Positions 1 through 12,260 of a stretch of DNA of 64,000 bases are shown piece by piece. The stretch lies in the NCBI GenBank assembly GCA_026929865.2, contig CM049413.1:18628001-18692000 (forward strand), given 5' to 3'. Each line of letters begins with the position of its first letter. Within the stretch, counting starts at the first letter, position 1. The DNA comes from Hyperoplus lanceolatus. Lineage: Eukaryota; Chordata; Actinopteri; Uranoscopiformes; Ammodytidae. A model generated the notes under the pieces. The model was not told the origin of the DNA. It made no database searches and saw only the letters and a program-made list of their open reading frames with translations. A program made the position numbers and the translations under genes.

Positions 1-820
1 TTCCTTTGTTATAACATAAGGTTTTGTTATGAATGCTCCGTTAGAATGAATAAGTGAAATTGACGTTTAAGTTCATCTTTAAAATAAAACAATATATATC
101 AGGGAATTAAATTTAAAAGAAAAATGTGATTCAGATTCACGGGGTATTATAATCTACTCACTGCTTATTAATTTGAATGCAAATTAATTGGTAAAATATT
201 TATTGTACTCACCACCGAGGTGCCACAAATACATGTAGACTGTCCAGCCTACAAGTTCAGAAATAAAAGGAGAAGTCCTGTAACAGAATTCACCAGAAGT
301 GTTGTTAGAACGTAGATGGTAATACAACTAGAAAATATCTTGTAAATGCACACATTTAGTTTTATAGTTGTGATTATATTAAAACATGACAGCTTATTCA
401 ATATGAAAAAAAACAGGTCTGTCTGACCAGTGATACAGGTCTGTCCTTTAAAACTACTTTTTTACAAACTGATAAGACAAATTAGTTTATTCACTCTGCT
501 GTGCTTAAATGCTCAGAGATCACAACACAGTATTTCTTTTGTTAAAATAAATCATCCTCACCAAATATTCTGTATAAAACTAAAATCCATGAGCCAAAAC
601 AAAACCTAAAATCACAAATCACCTTTTCAATACTGCAGATAATTCTATCCAATTTCCTGCATGTTCCATATAATGTACTCTTCACATTAATAGGCCTATA
701 GCACTGTAGTTAGCTGTAACATTTCAATGCTGTTTGTACTTCTTTACTCATTTTTATTACATTAGGTTTCTCCGTCTTTTAAGACAAACATTTCATTTTA
801 AGCTAATATACACAATAAAC
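1..820. other. AT-rich intergenic DNA
   Basis: I see no reading frame with coding character, no repeat family I recognise and no clear regulatory block here. Confidence 0.5.
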
Positions 821-1610
821 TAACAGGCACAGCCATTGGCTCAACCAACCACCATGAAAAGAATACCTAACACGCTAGCGAACTTTAGCATGTCCCTTTG
901 AACCCTTTAACCATCTCTCAATCTGTCCTACATCATGGTGTGTTACTCTCCCCCTTCATATAAAGGTTCGTAGCATATAATACATTGCTTAATGTTAATC
1001 TAAGTCATAAAAATACCTTGAAAACATGTAAAGAAAAAAGAGGAAAAATACGGGCGGCCATCTTGTCCCATTGGCTTTCAATGTAAACCTGGCTACGCTA
1101 ATTAGCTGGAAAAACTAGGTTTCACTAAACATTGACCTTCAAACTTCCATTTGTACCATATAATTTAAACTCTTTGCAGTAGCAGACATCAGTGTAGTTA
1201 TCTCTAGTCCTTGCACTGGTGTTCATGCTACAACTGTAGGCCAACTAATGTTTACAATATTTCTTTACCATAGGAGCTACTAGCTCAACCATGACATCAG
1301 AAATACATTGAAAGGTAGCTAACGTTAGCATCAAGCTAGCGGACTTTAGCCCGGCCATGTTATACCTTTAAACAAGTCTCAGTGTGTCCTATATCATGGT
1401 TGGTTACTGTTCCCTTTCATATAAAGATGTGGAGTGTTTAATAAACTGGTCAATTTGGAGCCAATTCATATAAATAGCATGAAAACATGTTAAGAAAATA
1501 GGGAAGATACAGGCGTCCATTTTGACCAATTGGCTTTCATTGTAAACCCTTTGACTAAGCTAATCAACTGGACAAATAAGTTTCATCACCTTCAAACCTA
1601 ATTTAATCAT
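821..1610. repeat. Diverged tandem duplication, two units of ~320 bp
   Basis: Segment about 838-1160 matches segment about 1268-1600 in the same order. Shared landmarks are GCTCAACCA, a TAGC-rich stretch, GTCCTAnATCATGG, TTCATATAAAG, GAAAACATGT, and TTGGCTTTCAnTGTAAACC followed by CTAAnnnnCTGG. The units are clearly diverged with several indels, so the duplication is old. The first unit carries GCGGCCATCTTG at 1045-1056, the reverse complement of a YY1-type site; the second carries a decayed counterpart (GCGTCCATTTTG). No coding frame is shared. Confidence 0.65.
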
Positions 1611-2940
1611 TGTTAGGCCTATATTTAAGCAAAAGTGTTGCCATATTAATGCATTTCAATGAGGCATTGTGCAATTAGGCTAGCTAAAAATGGCAACCAT
1701 GTGTACAGATATTTCCAACTATTTTGCAATTGACATGTATTAAGACCATCATTCTCACTTGCTCAGCATATGCAGGTATTCCAAAATGCATTAAAAATGT
1801 AAACTTACTCTTACTTATATTTTTTCGGTGGTGCTTGCCATGCGTCTGTAGTCAAGATGGCGACGTTTGAATTTCTTGCTCCCGATGTCCACGTTCACGA
1901 GGATGCGCAATGCTGGCCTACGGCAACACATCTAGGACAACCGTTGTGTGTTCAGTCTTGATTGTGCGATTCACTCAAAACTGTTACTTTGTATTTACTC
2001 AACTGGCGTTCTTTGGTTTTAAGAAGTCTTACATTTAAGTGAAACCAACTGAAGTGGGTTACGTTTTAAAAGCCAACACAGACATGTTAATTAAATTTGA
2101 CATAAAAACATTTATTAAATTCAACAGCTCACTGAGTTCACTTTTTTGAGTTATTTCCGTTTCTCTATAGGTCATAACATTATACATGATATTTTTGTTC
2201 CATTGCGGATATTAATCAACTATATGGTTTTGCTACAGTCATACAAGTGGCCTTATATTTCCTGGAGAGTTTATGAAATATTTTGAGCCATGTTCAAGTT
2301 AATCCATTAAAAAATTTGCTTTGCAATGGAGTAACACAATTTCTCCTGAGCAGCATGCAGGCCCTGTGTATTCAGTTCCGACAACATGTTTACAAAGAGC
2401 CGTCAGTTTGTATTTACAATTAGCATATATTTTAAAAAATCACAAAGATCCCAGCAGCCCACAGAGAGTACACTGAAAAAATATCTTCGATGACTATCAT
2501 ATCTCATCAGCAGCTTTCCATTTTTTCAGCCGTCATCTTCTCAAAAACTCAAAATCATTTGCCGTCTTTGGATTGCTGCGTCACCACATTATGTAGCAGA
2601 GCACCCTTCAACTTGCAAACAAACCCCACCCACGTTCGTTTTTGATCAGAGCCACTCAAGAATAATTAAGCCACAATTTCTTATAAGTAGTTCTGATTAG
2701 CTGGCTGATTAGCATTTTGATTATCTCAGGAAAGGCTTTATTTAAACCACACCTGGTCACAGACTGCATGGACTATGGGGAATTGTTATACTAATAAGCA
2801 GACGTAGTAATTGCATTATCTCTATTTAGATTGTGATGTAAGCGCCATTTTACTCTACATGTCCGGCAACAGTGGAGCCAGCGGACTGTTTGCAACAATA
2901 TGAACAAAGTCATACTGTATTGTAAGAACTGTTATGTATG
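1611..2940. other. Non-coding stretch with an isolated 34-codon ORF
   Basis: Mostly AT-rich sequence without a recognisable repeat. At 1853-1863 the sequence CAAGATGGCGA resembles a YY1 site. Its ATG (1857) opens a 34-codon frame ending at 1961 with no recognisable motif. It could be the edge of an old CpG-poor promoter, but there is no TATA box or convincing splice site, so I do not call a gene. Confidence 0.35.
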
Positions 2941-2942
2941 TT

Positions 2943-2943
<1 letters not shown>

Positions 2944-2974
<31 letters not shown>
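2944..2974. repeat. (CA)n microsatellite
   Basis: About fifteen uninterrupted CA units. Confidence 0.95.
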
Positions 2975-2975
2975 T

Positions 2976-5360
2976 TAAGAAAATATGTCACCCAGGATCA
3001 TTTTTTCTTCAAATATGATGGCCAATCATTTTGGTTGACTCAAGGCAGAAACATGTAGTACAGTAGCTACTGTTTATAATACACTTAATGGATTCCAGTG
3101 TGCAATTTGATTGCCCAGCACACCAAAACATACTTTATCATCCACACTTTATTTTTATATTTACTTTCTTGTTCCCTTCATCTTATCTCAACAATCCTTT
3201 TTTCACATTTCAATCCGGCCTCTCCTTTATAATCTGTTTGCTCTTTTCCTTCGAGGTCTTTGCTTTTATTTGCTGTCCTCGTGCTTTTTCGCCCATCATC
3301 CTATTTTTTAAGAATAAATCGACCCCAAACCCGAATGGACATTTGACACCTTTCTCAAACGATGTAGAAGGTTCCAAATCTAGAGCTCTATGTAAGGCAG
3401 ACCCAAGCTAGCGGAACTAAGTAAATCATTTGCTGGCTGTAAGTTCATATTAAATGAGTCACTTAACACCCCTTGAACATCTTGACTTCCTTCCAGTTTA
3501 AAGCTAAAGTGCGTAACTTCTAGCGCAACCATGAGGAATTCTGAGTAATTACAAAACTGTCGGCGCATCGACATGAGGTAAGTCGTCGACTAACACTGAT
3601 GGATTGTATTCCTTCTGCTGTGCATCCAGGTATTTTCTTAGCAGTAGAATCAACAACTGAAACATTTCTTTGGTTCTTCTTGAGCTCCTGTGGCAATGTC
3701 GGGGTGAGTTTAAAAACGCTGCCATACTGAGAAATACAGAGAGTGTTTTGTAGAGCTGATAGGCTTCATCAACTTTATGTCAATTCATTTGTCAATGGCT
3801 TGAATATAAATGTATATGAAAAAGTTACACACTAAAGCTTTAACTATTCACCTTGTTGCAGTGATGTACAGGTGTAATTCAGTACTCTGTGAAATCACAG
3901 CACAGTACTGATCACATATGTAAACAAGCTTGAATATTTCAACCAGAGGGGAGAGCAAATAACAGTTTTCCAGGTTACTCTGTAATGGACAGACATGAGA
4001 GGTATTCCAGCTATTGCTTTTATACTACAGAATGTGTCATTCCATCTCATGGACTTGATTCCTTAGTGTGTTTCCATGTGTGAGCAAACTACAAGTATTA
4101 TTCCTCAGACATCATGGCCAAGATTCCCAAATGTATGTGTTAATTTCCATTGAAAAAATGAAAAAAATAATGGCCTCAAATAAATTAACTATTTATACAA
4201 GCCGCACAACAAAGACTAATCAGGCAAAACTTGCTTTCAATAGTCTGAGGTATATCGGCAGGTCAGTGCACTGCTGAGAACTCTCACTGAGAGCCTCTTA
4301 AATTTAAATTAAGTAAATGACCTAAAATTACCAACAACACATTAGTAAAATTATGGGCTTTTATACGTTAACGGTGGGTAAGAGGCTGTCAACTTGAAAT
4401 TCATTTCAAACAGACTTAAAATGTATATGAAATAAGGCAATTTTTCGGATAACAGACCGTCATCAGGCATGTTGAAGATCTGTTGAATAAAAGGTTGCTT
4501 CATTTAAAATACTTAACTATCAGCGAGAAACAAGACATGCGGGGGTTTTTTCTATAGTTTTACTGCAAATTCCTCCGACGCACCTGAGGTGTGCAGGGAT
4601 CTGTTATACATTTTAAAAAACAGACTAACAGGAATTTCCTTCCAACATAAAATCTTTACTTGTTAAATCTTTACTTGAGAAAGTGAAATGGGGTTTTGAA
4701 CTTTATTCAAAGCCGTCAAGGCTCCCTAAAACTCTCTCAGAGTTGAGTGAGAGTCAGCCCTTCACGGGAGGTAAAGCTCCCCTGAACTTTGATAATGAGA
4801 CTGACACGCAGAAAAAGAATGGATGTCCCTTTGTCTTCGAACGATTTGCCCTCGTTGTGGTGACACAGTGGGGTACGTAATGAAGATGGTGTGAGAATGG
4901 ACATCCCCGTTTCACTCTGATATGTGTCTTGGTGGTAATGAGATTTTTCGTCTCATTCCCGGTCCCCAGCATGTGTCTGTCAGAGGCTCAGAGGAGTCGG
5001 TAATGACATTCAGCGGCCCCACTAAGGACTGGCGATTAAGGGATTGAAGAGGCACTGGAGTGTGAACGTAAACCTTGAGTGCATAGAGCTGTGTTAAGAT
5101 TGCACAATGTCCAGGGAAAACGTATAGTCGCCGACGCCTCTGCCCGTGTCATAATGTCTTCATATTTACTTGAATGACTCCGGAAATCCTCTGATGAGGC
5201 TGAAATATGGACAGAAATTGAAGCGGAGCAGTGAAGAGGAAAGAAAATTATGGAATGGCGAGAGCACAATGATGCAATTGGGAGACTGTTAGACACCGAA
5301 GAGTGAATAGAATATGACTTTACTTTCTATCCAGGGTGGAGAAAGGTATTCTGCTGACCA
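2976..5360. other. Intergenic DNA, nothing recognised
   Basis: Short open frames occur (for example around 3088-3411 and 4683-4880), but none has splice context, a family motif or a convincing codon pattern. Confidence 0.45.
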
Positions 5361-5901
5361 TGTCATGATCCTGCCTGGGCCTCTTAGCCTCTGTTTTGTT
5401 TTTTGCCTTTTCTGCTTGTCTGGCCTATTGCAGGGTTGAAGCAGGTGTGTGGGGAGTCAGTTCAAGCACTCACAGCTGCCAGCAATCACCAATCAACCGC
5501 CCCTCATATACCCGTCCGACCTTCCAGATACTGCCAGATTGTAGTTTCAGTTCACGCAGTTAGTAGCTCTATCTCTCCTTACCTACCTGTTTGCAGCTCC
5601 GTTTGCACCTTTTGCCTTGTCCTCATTTTTGTTGTTTCTCTGCCACAGCTCTCCCGGTCTGACTCCCCAACGGCTCCAACCTGCACCAGCGAGCACTCCC
5701 CCCCGGACTCTTCTACTCGCCTGCTCTGGTTTGTTCTCACCCAAGCCCTGGACATTCTCCGTTGCTCTCTCCCTGGAACCCTCCCCAGGACAGTTGGATT
5801 TCCCCCGGATCCCGACCCAACCCTCAGCTGATTATTTTTCAATAAACCTTCTTCAACTGATACTGTCTCCGCGCATGTGTCCTCCCTGTCCGACCGTAAC
5901 A
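5361..5901 (+). mobile_element. Solo LTR of an LTR retrotransposon
   Basis: The 541-bp block begins TGTCATGATCCTG and ends CCGTAACA, i.e. TG...CA ends. It is flanked on both sides by the pentamer GACCA (5356-5360 and 5902-5906), a perfect 5-bp target duplication. A C/T-rich body and an AATAAA near 5840 fit R-region polyadenylation in the plus orientation. No internal gag-pol and no second LTR are present, so this is what remains after LTR-LTR recombination. The C-rich style is typical of fish Gypsy/ERV-type LTRs, but the superfamily is inferred by eye. Open frames inside it (5403-5831, 5579-6001) are incidental. Confidence 0.85.
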
Positions 5902-5906
5902 GACCA

Positions 5907-6908
5907 AGAGATAAAATCAGCAAACAAAACATAAGAAACAAAATTTGGGATATTGCCTTTGACAATACGAGCACCGAAATCCTCAAGATAGTATCGCTCA
6001 CATCGATCAGGTTAAAGATTTTTACACTCCGACATGTTTAAGAATTAAATCCACAGATATTCTATGTTTTTCTCCCTGTCAATTAATCCAGTGCAAACCC
6101 TAGACTAACAATGAATAAATCCTACTAAAATTGCATTGTCTGTGCAGCCAAAGCCAAACATAGCATATTTCTCACTGTCATTGACCTCCATTGTTCTGCA
6201 AAAAATCGCATTGAAGTGACAAACTGTGGTGGCACTGGGTTAAATCCTCCTCCATCACCTTGGACACACAAACTAGTTGATTTGAAGTCGATCCAATATC
6301 AGTCAACAGTCCTGGTGCCATACATACTCAGAAGATAAATTGAAAATAGTCCCTAACACATTCCCTATTCACTCTATTATTTATAGGGTTGTTGTTAAAG
6401 AAAATCATTTTGTTTTTTCTTTAAAATAGAACATATTCCTTACTCACTCAAACACAAACGTTTTGGACTGTGGGATCAACAGACTAGGTAAAAAAAGGAC
6501 TATAAGGACGTATAAGAAGAAGACAAGGATTTTGTTAACAGTGTTAATTTAATTGACGCAGACTATGACGAAAAATATTTGTCAACAAACCTTTTTAATG
6601 GACGAAAATGAAATAAAAGTCAGATTGGAGACTGTGACAAATGTAACTGACACTATAGTCAACAAATACAAATTAGATGAAAGTGTGAGGGCGGGACAAA
6701 TGGAGAAGAGATCCAATCAGAGCTACTCTTCCTGTGGGACATGTTGGGAACAAATCCAATCAGTGCAAAGCAGCGAGTGGAACACTGACGGTGAAAATCA
6801 ACGGGAGACCTCACCAGTGTGAGCGAGTGAGCCGCCGTACAGAAAAACGATAGCCTGGCTCCGCCCGCCTACCTACTTCCGCTCAATTTTCATTTCACTT
6901 CAGTACAC
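5907..6908. other. Non-coding DNA with repeat-like fragments
   Basis: The stretch 6530-6660 resembles a common interspersed fish repeat (GTTAATTTAATTGACGCAG and following), and 6868-6903 (GCCTGGCTCC and following) looks like a MITE end. Neither can be bounded. The frame at 6553-6822 crosses this material and has no host-gene character. Confidence 0.35.
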
Positions 6909-6910
6909 TG

Positions 6911-6915
6911 AAAAA

Positions 6916-6964
<49 letters not shown>
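6911..6964. repeat. poly(A) followed by (TA)n
   Basis: A run of about 23 A followed by about sixteen AT units, like the tail of a retroposed repeat that expanded into a microsatellite. Confidence 0.9.
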
Positions 6965-6966
<2 letters not shown>

Positions 6967-7329
6967 TGTAGAACTCTAATGACTCTGAGGAATGTTAAAT
7001 CTACAAGTCTAAGTCATGTTAAGAATAAATAAAAAAATGTTAATTAATTTAAAGTGGTTGATGTCTGGAATTACCTTAATACAGCCATATTAAAATGACA
7101 AATGAGGGAGGTTTATTAAGCTGTTGAATGGACATGTTTGTTGGTTAACGTGTTCTGTAGAAACTAGAAGGTGCATTTTAAATATGTGGAAAAATAAAAA
7201 CTGCTGTGTGAAAAATAAAATATTTTCAAATACATTTTTTGTGTATAGGTAATTGGGGTGGAGACGGTTGACCTCCTGTTGGCTCTGTAGAAAATGGTGA
7301 AAATTTAAATGCTTTATTTGATTAATAAT

Positions 7330-7678
7330 TAATTGATAGGTTTTGTATAGCGCTTTATTGCCTAGGCACTCAAAGACGCTTTACATTTCCTGGTTCAATT
7401 CATTCACACACAGTCATACCGGTGGTGGTAAACTACGAGAGTAGCCACAGCTGCCCTGGGGCAGACTGACGGAAGTGTGGCTGCCATTCAGCGCCAACGG
7501 CCCCTCCGACCACCACCTCAAACATACAGCAGTCATACACATTCACACAGGGCAAGGTGGGTGAAGTGTCTTGCCCAAGGACACAACAACCATGACACAG
7601 GTGGCAGGGCGGGGATTGAACCGCCAACCCTAGGATCATTGGCCAACCCGCTTAACCACCTGAGCCACGGTCGCCCCG
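7330..7678 (-). mobile_element. tRNA-headed SINE with LINE-like tail
   Basis: Read on the minus strand, the element starts near 7678 with GACCGTGGCTCAGGTGG, which fits a tRNA A box, and has GGTTCAATCCC near 7620, which fits the B box. A conserved body (GTCCTTGGGCAAGACACTTC) and a 3' tail (AAAGCGCTATACAAAACCT) follow, the tail being of the type SINEs share with a partner LINE. Length (~350 bp) suits a SINE. A microsatellite-like AATTAATTATTAA lies at the 3' end. I cannot name the family with certainty. The frame at 7477-7728 is incidental. Confidence 0.75.
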
Positions 7679-7946
7679 AACTGATTAACTTGACTTATTT
7701 AAATTTGATTTTAAGACATTTAAAATGACCTAGTATGAGCATGTTGCTGTCAATCTAATATGTTGGTACTGTGTGGTAACATTAGCCTACAGGAATATAC
7801 ATTTTATATGAAGTGGTACTTGACACACCCATGATACAAAACTTCCAGGAAAGATGGCCAGCGCCAAAACATAGGGTGATTTATATATGTTAGATATAAG
7901 ATCATTAGAAAATTAAGTAATCAAATGATTTTGTCTTTATTTTCAG

Positions 7947-8102
7947 ATAAATGCAGAATTTAAGCGCCTTACCACCATGCCCCTGCAATCCAGATTTCTC
8001 TCACGGCTAGATGTACTATCCTTCAAACTTCAGAAGTTATTCAAGAAGAGAGGAGGACAGATAGGCAAGCATCTTGAGAGCATTTTGGCACCCATGAGTC
8101 AA
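7947..8102 (+). CDS. Internal exon, SAMD3-like uncharacterised protein (exon a)
   Basis: A 156-nt open block lies between a good acceptor (TTTATTTTCAG, ending 7946) and donor (CAA|GTAAGA, GT at 8103). It encodes 52 residues in phase 0, including FKRLTTMPLQSRF and KKRGGQIGKH. From memory this resembles the region before LKGLxVYLNED in fish proteins annotated as 'sterile alpha motif domain-containing protein 3-like'; that is recognition by pattern, not a search. The next exon (8207-8281) continues in the same phase, and a third fitting exon lies at 13888-13947. I found no upstream exon or start codon, so the gene is partial or a relic. A domesticated or transposon-linked origin is possible because such genes are multicopy in fish. 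Confidence 0.5.
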
Positions 8103-8206
8103 GTAAGAATGAATTTTTGGTAAATAAATTGCTGAGTTGATAGAAAAATTTGACAGAGGAAAAAGGATTCTAACCAAATTTTGCTTTTCTAATCCCTTTG
8201 ACCTAG

Positions 8207-8281
8207 GATGATGTCGATATAGGGCGGGAATGCGTTCTAAAGGGGTTGTCTGTCTACCTCAACGAAGACCAAGCTAATCTT
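8207..8281 (+). CDS. Internal exon, SAMD3-like uncharacterised protein (exon b)
   Basis: This 75-nt block encodes 25 residues, in phase 0 with the preceding exon, between acceptor TTTGACCTAG (ending 8206) and donor CTT|GTGAGT (GT at 8282). It includes GRECVLKGLSVYLNED, the most family-like motif in the locus. The intron between the two exons is only 104 bp, typical for fish. No frameshift or stop is seen. Absence of any decay in both exons and both splice sites argues for recent or current function. Confidence 0.55.
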
Positions 8282-8544
8282 GTGAGTGACAATTTATATT
8301 AAATTCATGTTGGTTTAACATGGGGTAATTAAATATGATTAACATGAAAAAGTCATGTTTGCATAACCAAAAATAATTATGTATATTTATTGTATTTAAA
8401 TTGTGTTCAGTGAACATGATTGTATTGCGTGCAACCGATGTACATATGTTTTTCATGTAAATCCAACATTCAGTGTAGTAAGTCTGGGGCTGGGGTGTGT
8501 TCATGAAATTCTGCTTGTCGAGATTTTTTGTTATCCAATCAGCG

Positions 8545-8890
8545 AACAGAGCGAATGGCTGAGAACGATGACGTCGAAGTCACGCTCCAGTTTCAGTTGA
8601 ATGCTGAGTTCCTTTTTACTCGGAACTCGGAATTTTCCGACTTGGTAGTTCCGAGTTCCGACCTGTCTGTGTTCCAGTTTATCTGCTCGGGAAAGTATGG
8701 ACGCCTACAACCTTTCTCATCCAAATAACTAAACGTTAGGCTCTAGCAAGTTACCGTTGCCAGGTACCGGTAGATCCATAGACAACAATATGTAGTGAAG
8801 TCGGAATTTTCCGAGCTCCCTGTACAACTGAAACGCACCGTCAGAAGCCGACTCAAGACATACGTCTGACCTAACGTGATGCGATTGGTT
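8545..8890. repeat. Imperfect inverted-repeat (MITE-like) block
   Basis: CTCGGAATTTTCCGACTT (8627-8644) reappears near-inverted as AAGTCGGAATTTTCCGAG (about 8798-8815), and TTTCAGTTGAA near 8590 pairs with TACAACTGAAAC near 8830. The arms are diverged and no target duplication is evident. Confidence 0.4.
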
Positions 8891-11203
8891 GGCTAATCCA
8901 GAGTGGCACTGGGCAGATCCAATAGTTTTAAACTTCAACAGACACCCGTCTCCAAGTGAGTGAACGTTTGCCAATTACAGCACTTCCAGACCTTCTGTAC
9001 AAATGAAATGAAGTACGATGGGCTGATTGGACCAGGCTAGAAAAACTATGGGGTTTGACAGCTAAAATGATGGTCGAGGATATCTTGCCTGTTAATGGTG
9101 TCTAGGGGAACGGCTTCCACGATCTTGACTCAAGCCTGAATACACAGAGCCATGTCGGAAAACTGCTGTACAGTGAGCCGCCTCCCTCCATTAGTTTCTG
9201 TTTTCAGCCAAGTAAAGGTGGAGCTACACACGGCTGTCCGTTGATTGGTCGAAAGAATCATTTCCAACGTGCATAGTCACCTCGGCAAGAGTAAAGGGAG
9301 TCTGGTGTTCTGGTGAAAAATGTGAGTGCAGCACTGTTTATTGTGTGGTGTTTTTCCTCTTTATTAGATTAATCTAAGCACTGTTTGCTCGCTGTCTCTG
9401 TCGGCTTTCACCGAGGCATCTGCAGTTACCGGCGTAATATGCTCACAACACGGGGGGAATAAATAAAGAAGCGGCTGGTTTGACCAAGCAAAAACGAGAT
9501 ACCGCGGGCTTGACCACAGCTGTTCTACAGACATATAGTTTGACCCATATTCTGGCGGCGGCTATCGCATTTTTTAATTAGCCATCCAAGAATTTATCAG
9601 GATTGTGACACTCCCTGGCTCGACTAAGCTTTAATTTCAAGTGTGCTGGCTATGTTTTAAAAAAATAATAATTCAACCGCCTAGCCTTACTGATATATTG
9701 AGTTGATAAAAAGGTGTGTTTCAATGTTTAATATGTCACTTTTTGTATCTGTGGTAAGATGTAATTGTTTCATATGCCACTTTTCAGTAATCAGTATGCA
9801 ACATTTTTTTATGCTGGTTCTGGCCTGTTTCTCTGACATACATTATTTTGCAAGCTATAAGCACCTATCATTTTCCTAAACATCCCATAAATCCTGCAGA
9901 CAAGCAGTAATGGCCCTCTGTGCCCTTGCTGTCAGATCTACTTTCAGTTGGTGCAATGCCAATGTGTTATTACCCACGGTGTCCCATGGCAGGTAGTCCG
10001 CCTTGTCTAAACAACACTGCCCAAGATAGAAAAGCAACACTTTAATCTGGGGAAATTGGAGCCTCTCAAAAACCTTCTAAATCTGATGATTAAAAAAAAA
10101 ATCCTGCCAGATTCAATATCCAAATACAAGCCTTTTAACTGGCTTAGTCAGGTGTTTGAGGATGAGTGACAGTGCTAGTTGGAGCAAATCGGATCTACAC
10201 ACACTTGGATGAAGCCCACAGGTGAGTAATGTGCTCCCAGATTTAGATTTACTCAATTTAGCATAAGAAGCAATGATCCAAGCACTGGACTCATCTTGTC
10301 TGTTCAAGCTGGTGTCAGGGTTTATTAGTACAATCAGTCCTCCCTTTGCTATATGTTGTCTCGCTTTGCATAAACATATGTGGCTACTTTCTTTGGTGGG
10401 TGATTTAATTAACGCAGGACCCTTAGGGCTCGTACCAGTGGGATTTCATGGTGTCAGGTATGCCCGTTTCGCATTCTCACTGTAACCCAGCACCTGTTTA
10501 CGAATTGTCAAAACAAATTTGAATTAATAGAAATATCCTCCTTACAGAAGTTAATGTCAAATGGGGTATGAATTCACTTCCTCTGGCTCTGTTTATGAGC
10601 ACAGATTCTGACTCAGGATGAGCCCATTAACTTAAATGAATGACACATCCCTACAATGTCAAAGGTCAGCCGCCCCATTATAAGTGAATTATTTCCACGG
10701 GGTAAAGAAATTGCAATGTCACAAGCCTCCTGCTAGGATTCTATTCAGTTTTGACTGGGTATGTCTACTACAGGCAAAACTCAAAATCTATTCAGCAGTC
10801 AATTTGCCTCCCTGGCTCTGATTATGAGCACTGCTGCAGCAGCAGGGTTTGATAGCTGCTATAATACGGCCAGACAGTCCAATTTTTTCCCTTTGCTTCT
10901 TCACCATGCCATTCACGAATAGTCCAGCTCTGAAAACAGAACGCAAACTAACTGCTATGATACACCACTGACTCGATAACTGACTGAACTGAGAAAACAG
11001 TGAATAACCTTCCCTGATCTATGTATTGGGTATCAAAATGGATTTCACTTTTTCTGATGATAAATAAAGGGTTTCAAAATGCAGTCAGAGTGACAATTTG
11101 AACAAATTAAAAGCTCTCAATGGTGGTGGCAGGATTTGCGATGGGCTTTGACAGCATATCCGTTGGTTCCCTTTCTTTGCCTCTCCTAATCTTTCTCTTT
11201 CAA
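8891..11203. other. Intron or intergenic DNA
   Basis: This lies inside the putative 5.6-kb intron between exons b and c. Region 9003-9045 (CCAGGCTAG and following) recalls a MITE end related to that at 6868. I recognise nothing else. Confidence 0.4.
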
Positions 11204-11995
11204 AGGTTTTTTTTATTAAATGTTAGTAACAACGGAATTGTAGCACAACGAGTACACATTTTTTCCCCTTTTTTTCCCGAACATACCCCACCCACATCCC
11301 ACCCTCACACCCAACAACACGAAACACACACCACAAGAAACAAAAACAAACAATCAATATGAAAGATGAAAAAAAAACACATAAAGAAATAAAATTAAAT
11401 CAAAAAAAAGATGGGAGGGGGTAGTTATACTCTTCTATAGTTATTGTTGGTTTTTTAAAATAATTTAGGAAGGGGCGCCAAAGTCTGTCAAATTTATTCT
11501 CGGATCCCTGGGTAGTGTAACATATTTTCTCTAAATTCATACATGCCATAATGTCTCTAATCCAATGTGAGTGGGAAGGAGGAGCAGGATCTTTCCACTT
11601 GAGTAAGATAACCCTACGAGCAAGTAATGAAGTAAAGGCCAGTACCTTCAGCTTCACTTTAGGCAAGCCCGGATTTGGAGCAATGCCAAAAATTGCAGTG
11701 AAAGGGTTTGATGCTCAATTTGATGCTGAAGTACTTCAGAAATTGTTTGAAAAACTGATGTCCAGAACTCAGTCAAGGAGGGACACAAACAGTACATGTG
11801 AAAGAGTGATGCCGGTGCGCTTTTACAGCTATCACAGGTTGGGTCTACATCGGGGAACATACGAGCTAATTTAGTTTTAGATATGTGGATACGATGTACT
11901 ACTTTAAATTGCACAAGAGCATGTTGGGCGCACATGGAGGTAGAGTGTATCCGATCCAGGACTGAATGGCTCTCCTACTCTTTGACACTCCCTAT
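11204..11995 (-). mobile_element. L1-type LINE 3' fragment
   Basis: Minus-strand translation of 11935-11654 reads like the C-terminal end of an L1/Tx1-type ORF2: QFKVVHRIHISKTKLA, a cysteine pair CDSCK, then FHMYCLCPSLTEFW. After a frameshift near 11655 it continues in 11666-11400 with LLARRVILLKWKDP and HWIRDIMACMNLEK. The 3' UTR runs to an AATAAA plus A-run at about 11205-11220 (minus orientation). The fragment is 5'-truncated, lacks the endonuclease and RT palm, and carries at least one frameshift, so it is dead. The non-coding 3' part is 11204-11400. Confidence 0.7.
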
Positions 11996-12260
11996 CAGTA
12001 ATTTGTCTGCATTCCCCACCGTTGACTGATTGTAATAACGCTGCCATTGAATGGCACAATCAGCCCTCCGGCCGGGTATGATTTTCATTGGGGATTGCTC
12101 GCTCTGTCTCCACAAAATAGAAGAGAGAGATTTTCTATCAAGTGAGCATGCGCATAGAGAAACACATTATCTCTCATTGAATTCAAGCTAATATGTCTAC
12201 TAAGTAACTCCTTACATACCATTGATGATAGGAAAAAGGACACTGTTGGAAAGTCTAGAG

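Noticed and set aside
5403-6001. 140-codon frames on both strands
   Set aside because: They lie within the solo LTR and have no gag, pol or env character.
6553-6822. 89-codon plus-strand frame with an ATG-like start
   Set aside because: Overlaps a dispersed repeat and has no family motif or splice context.
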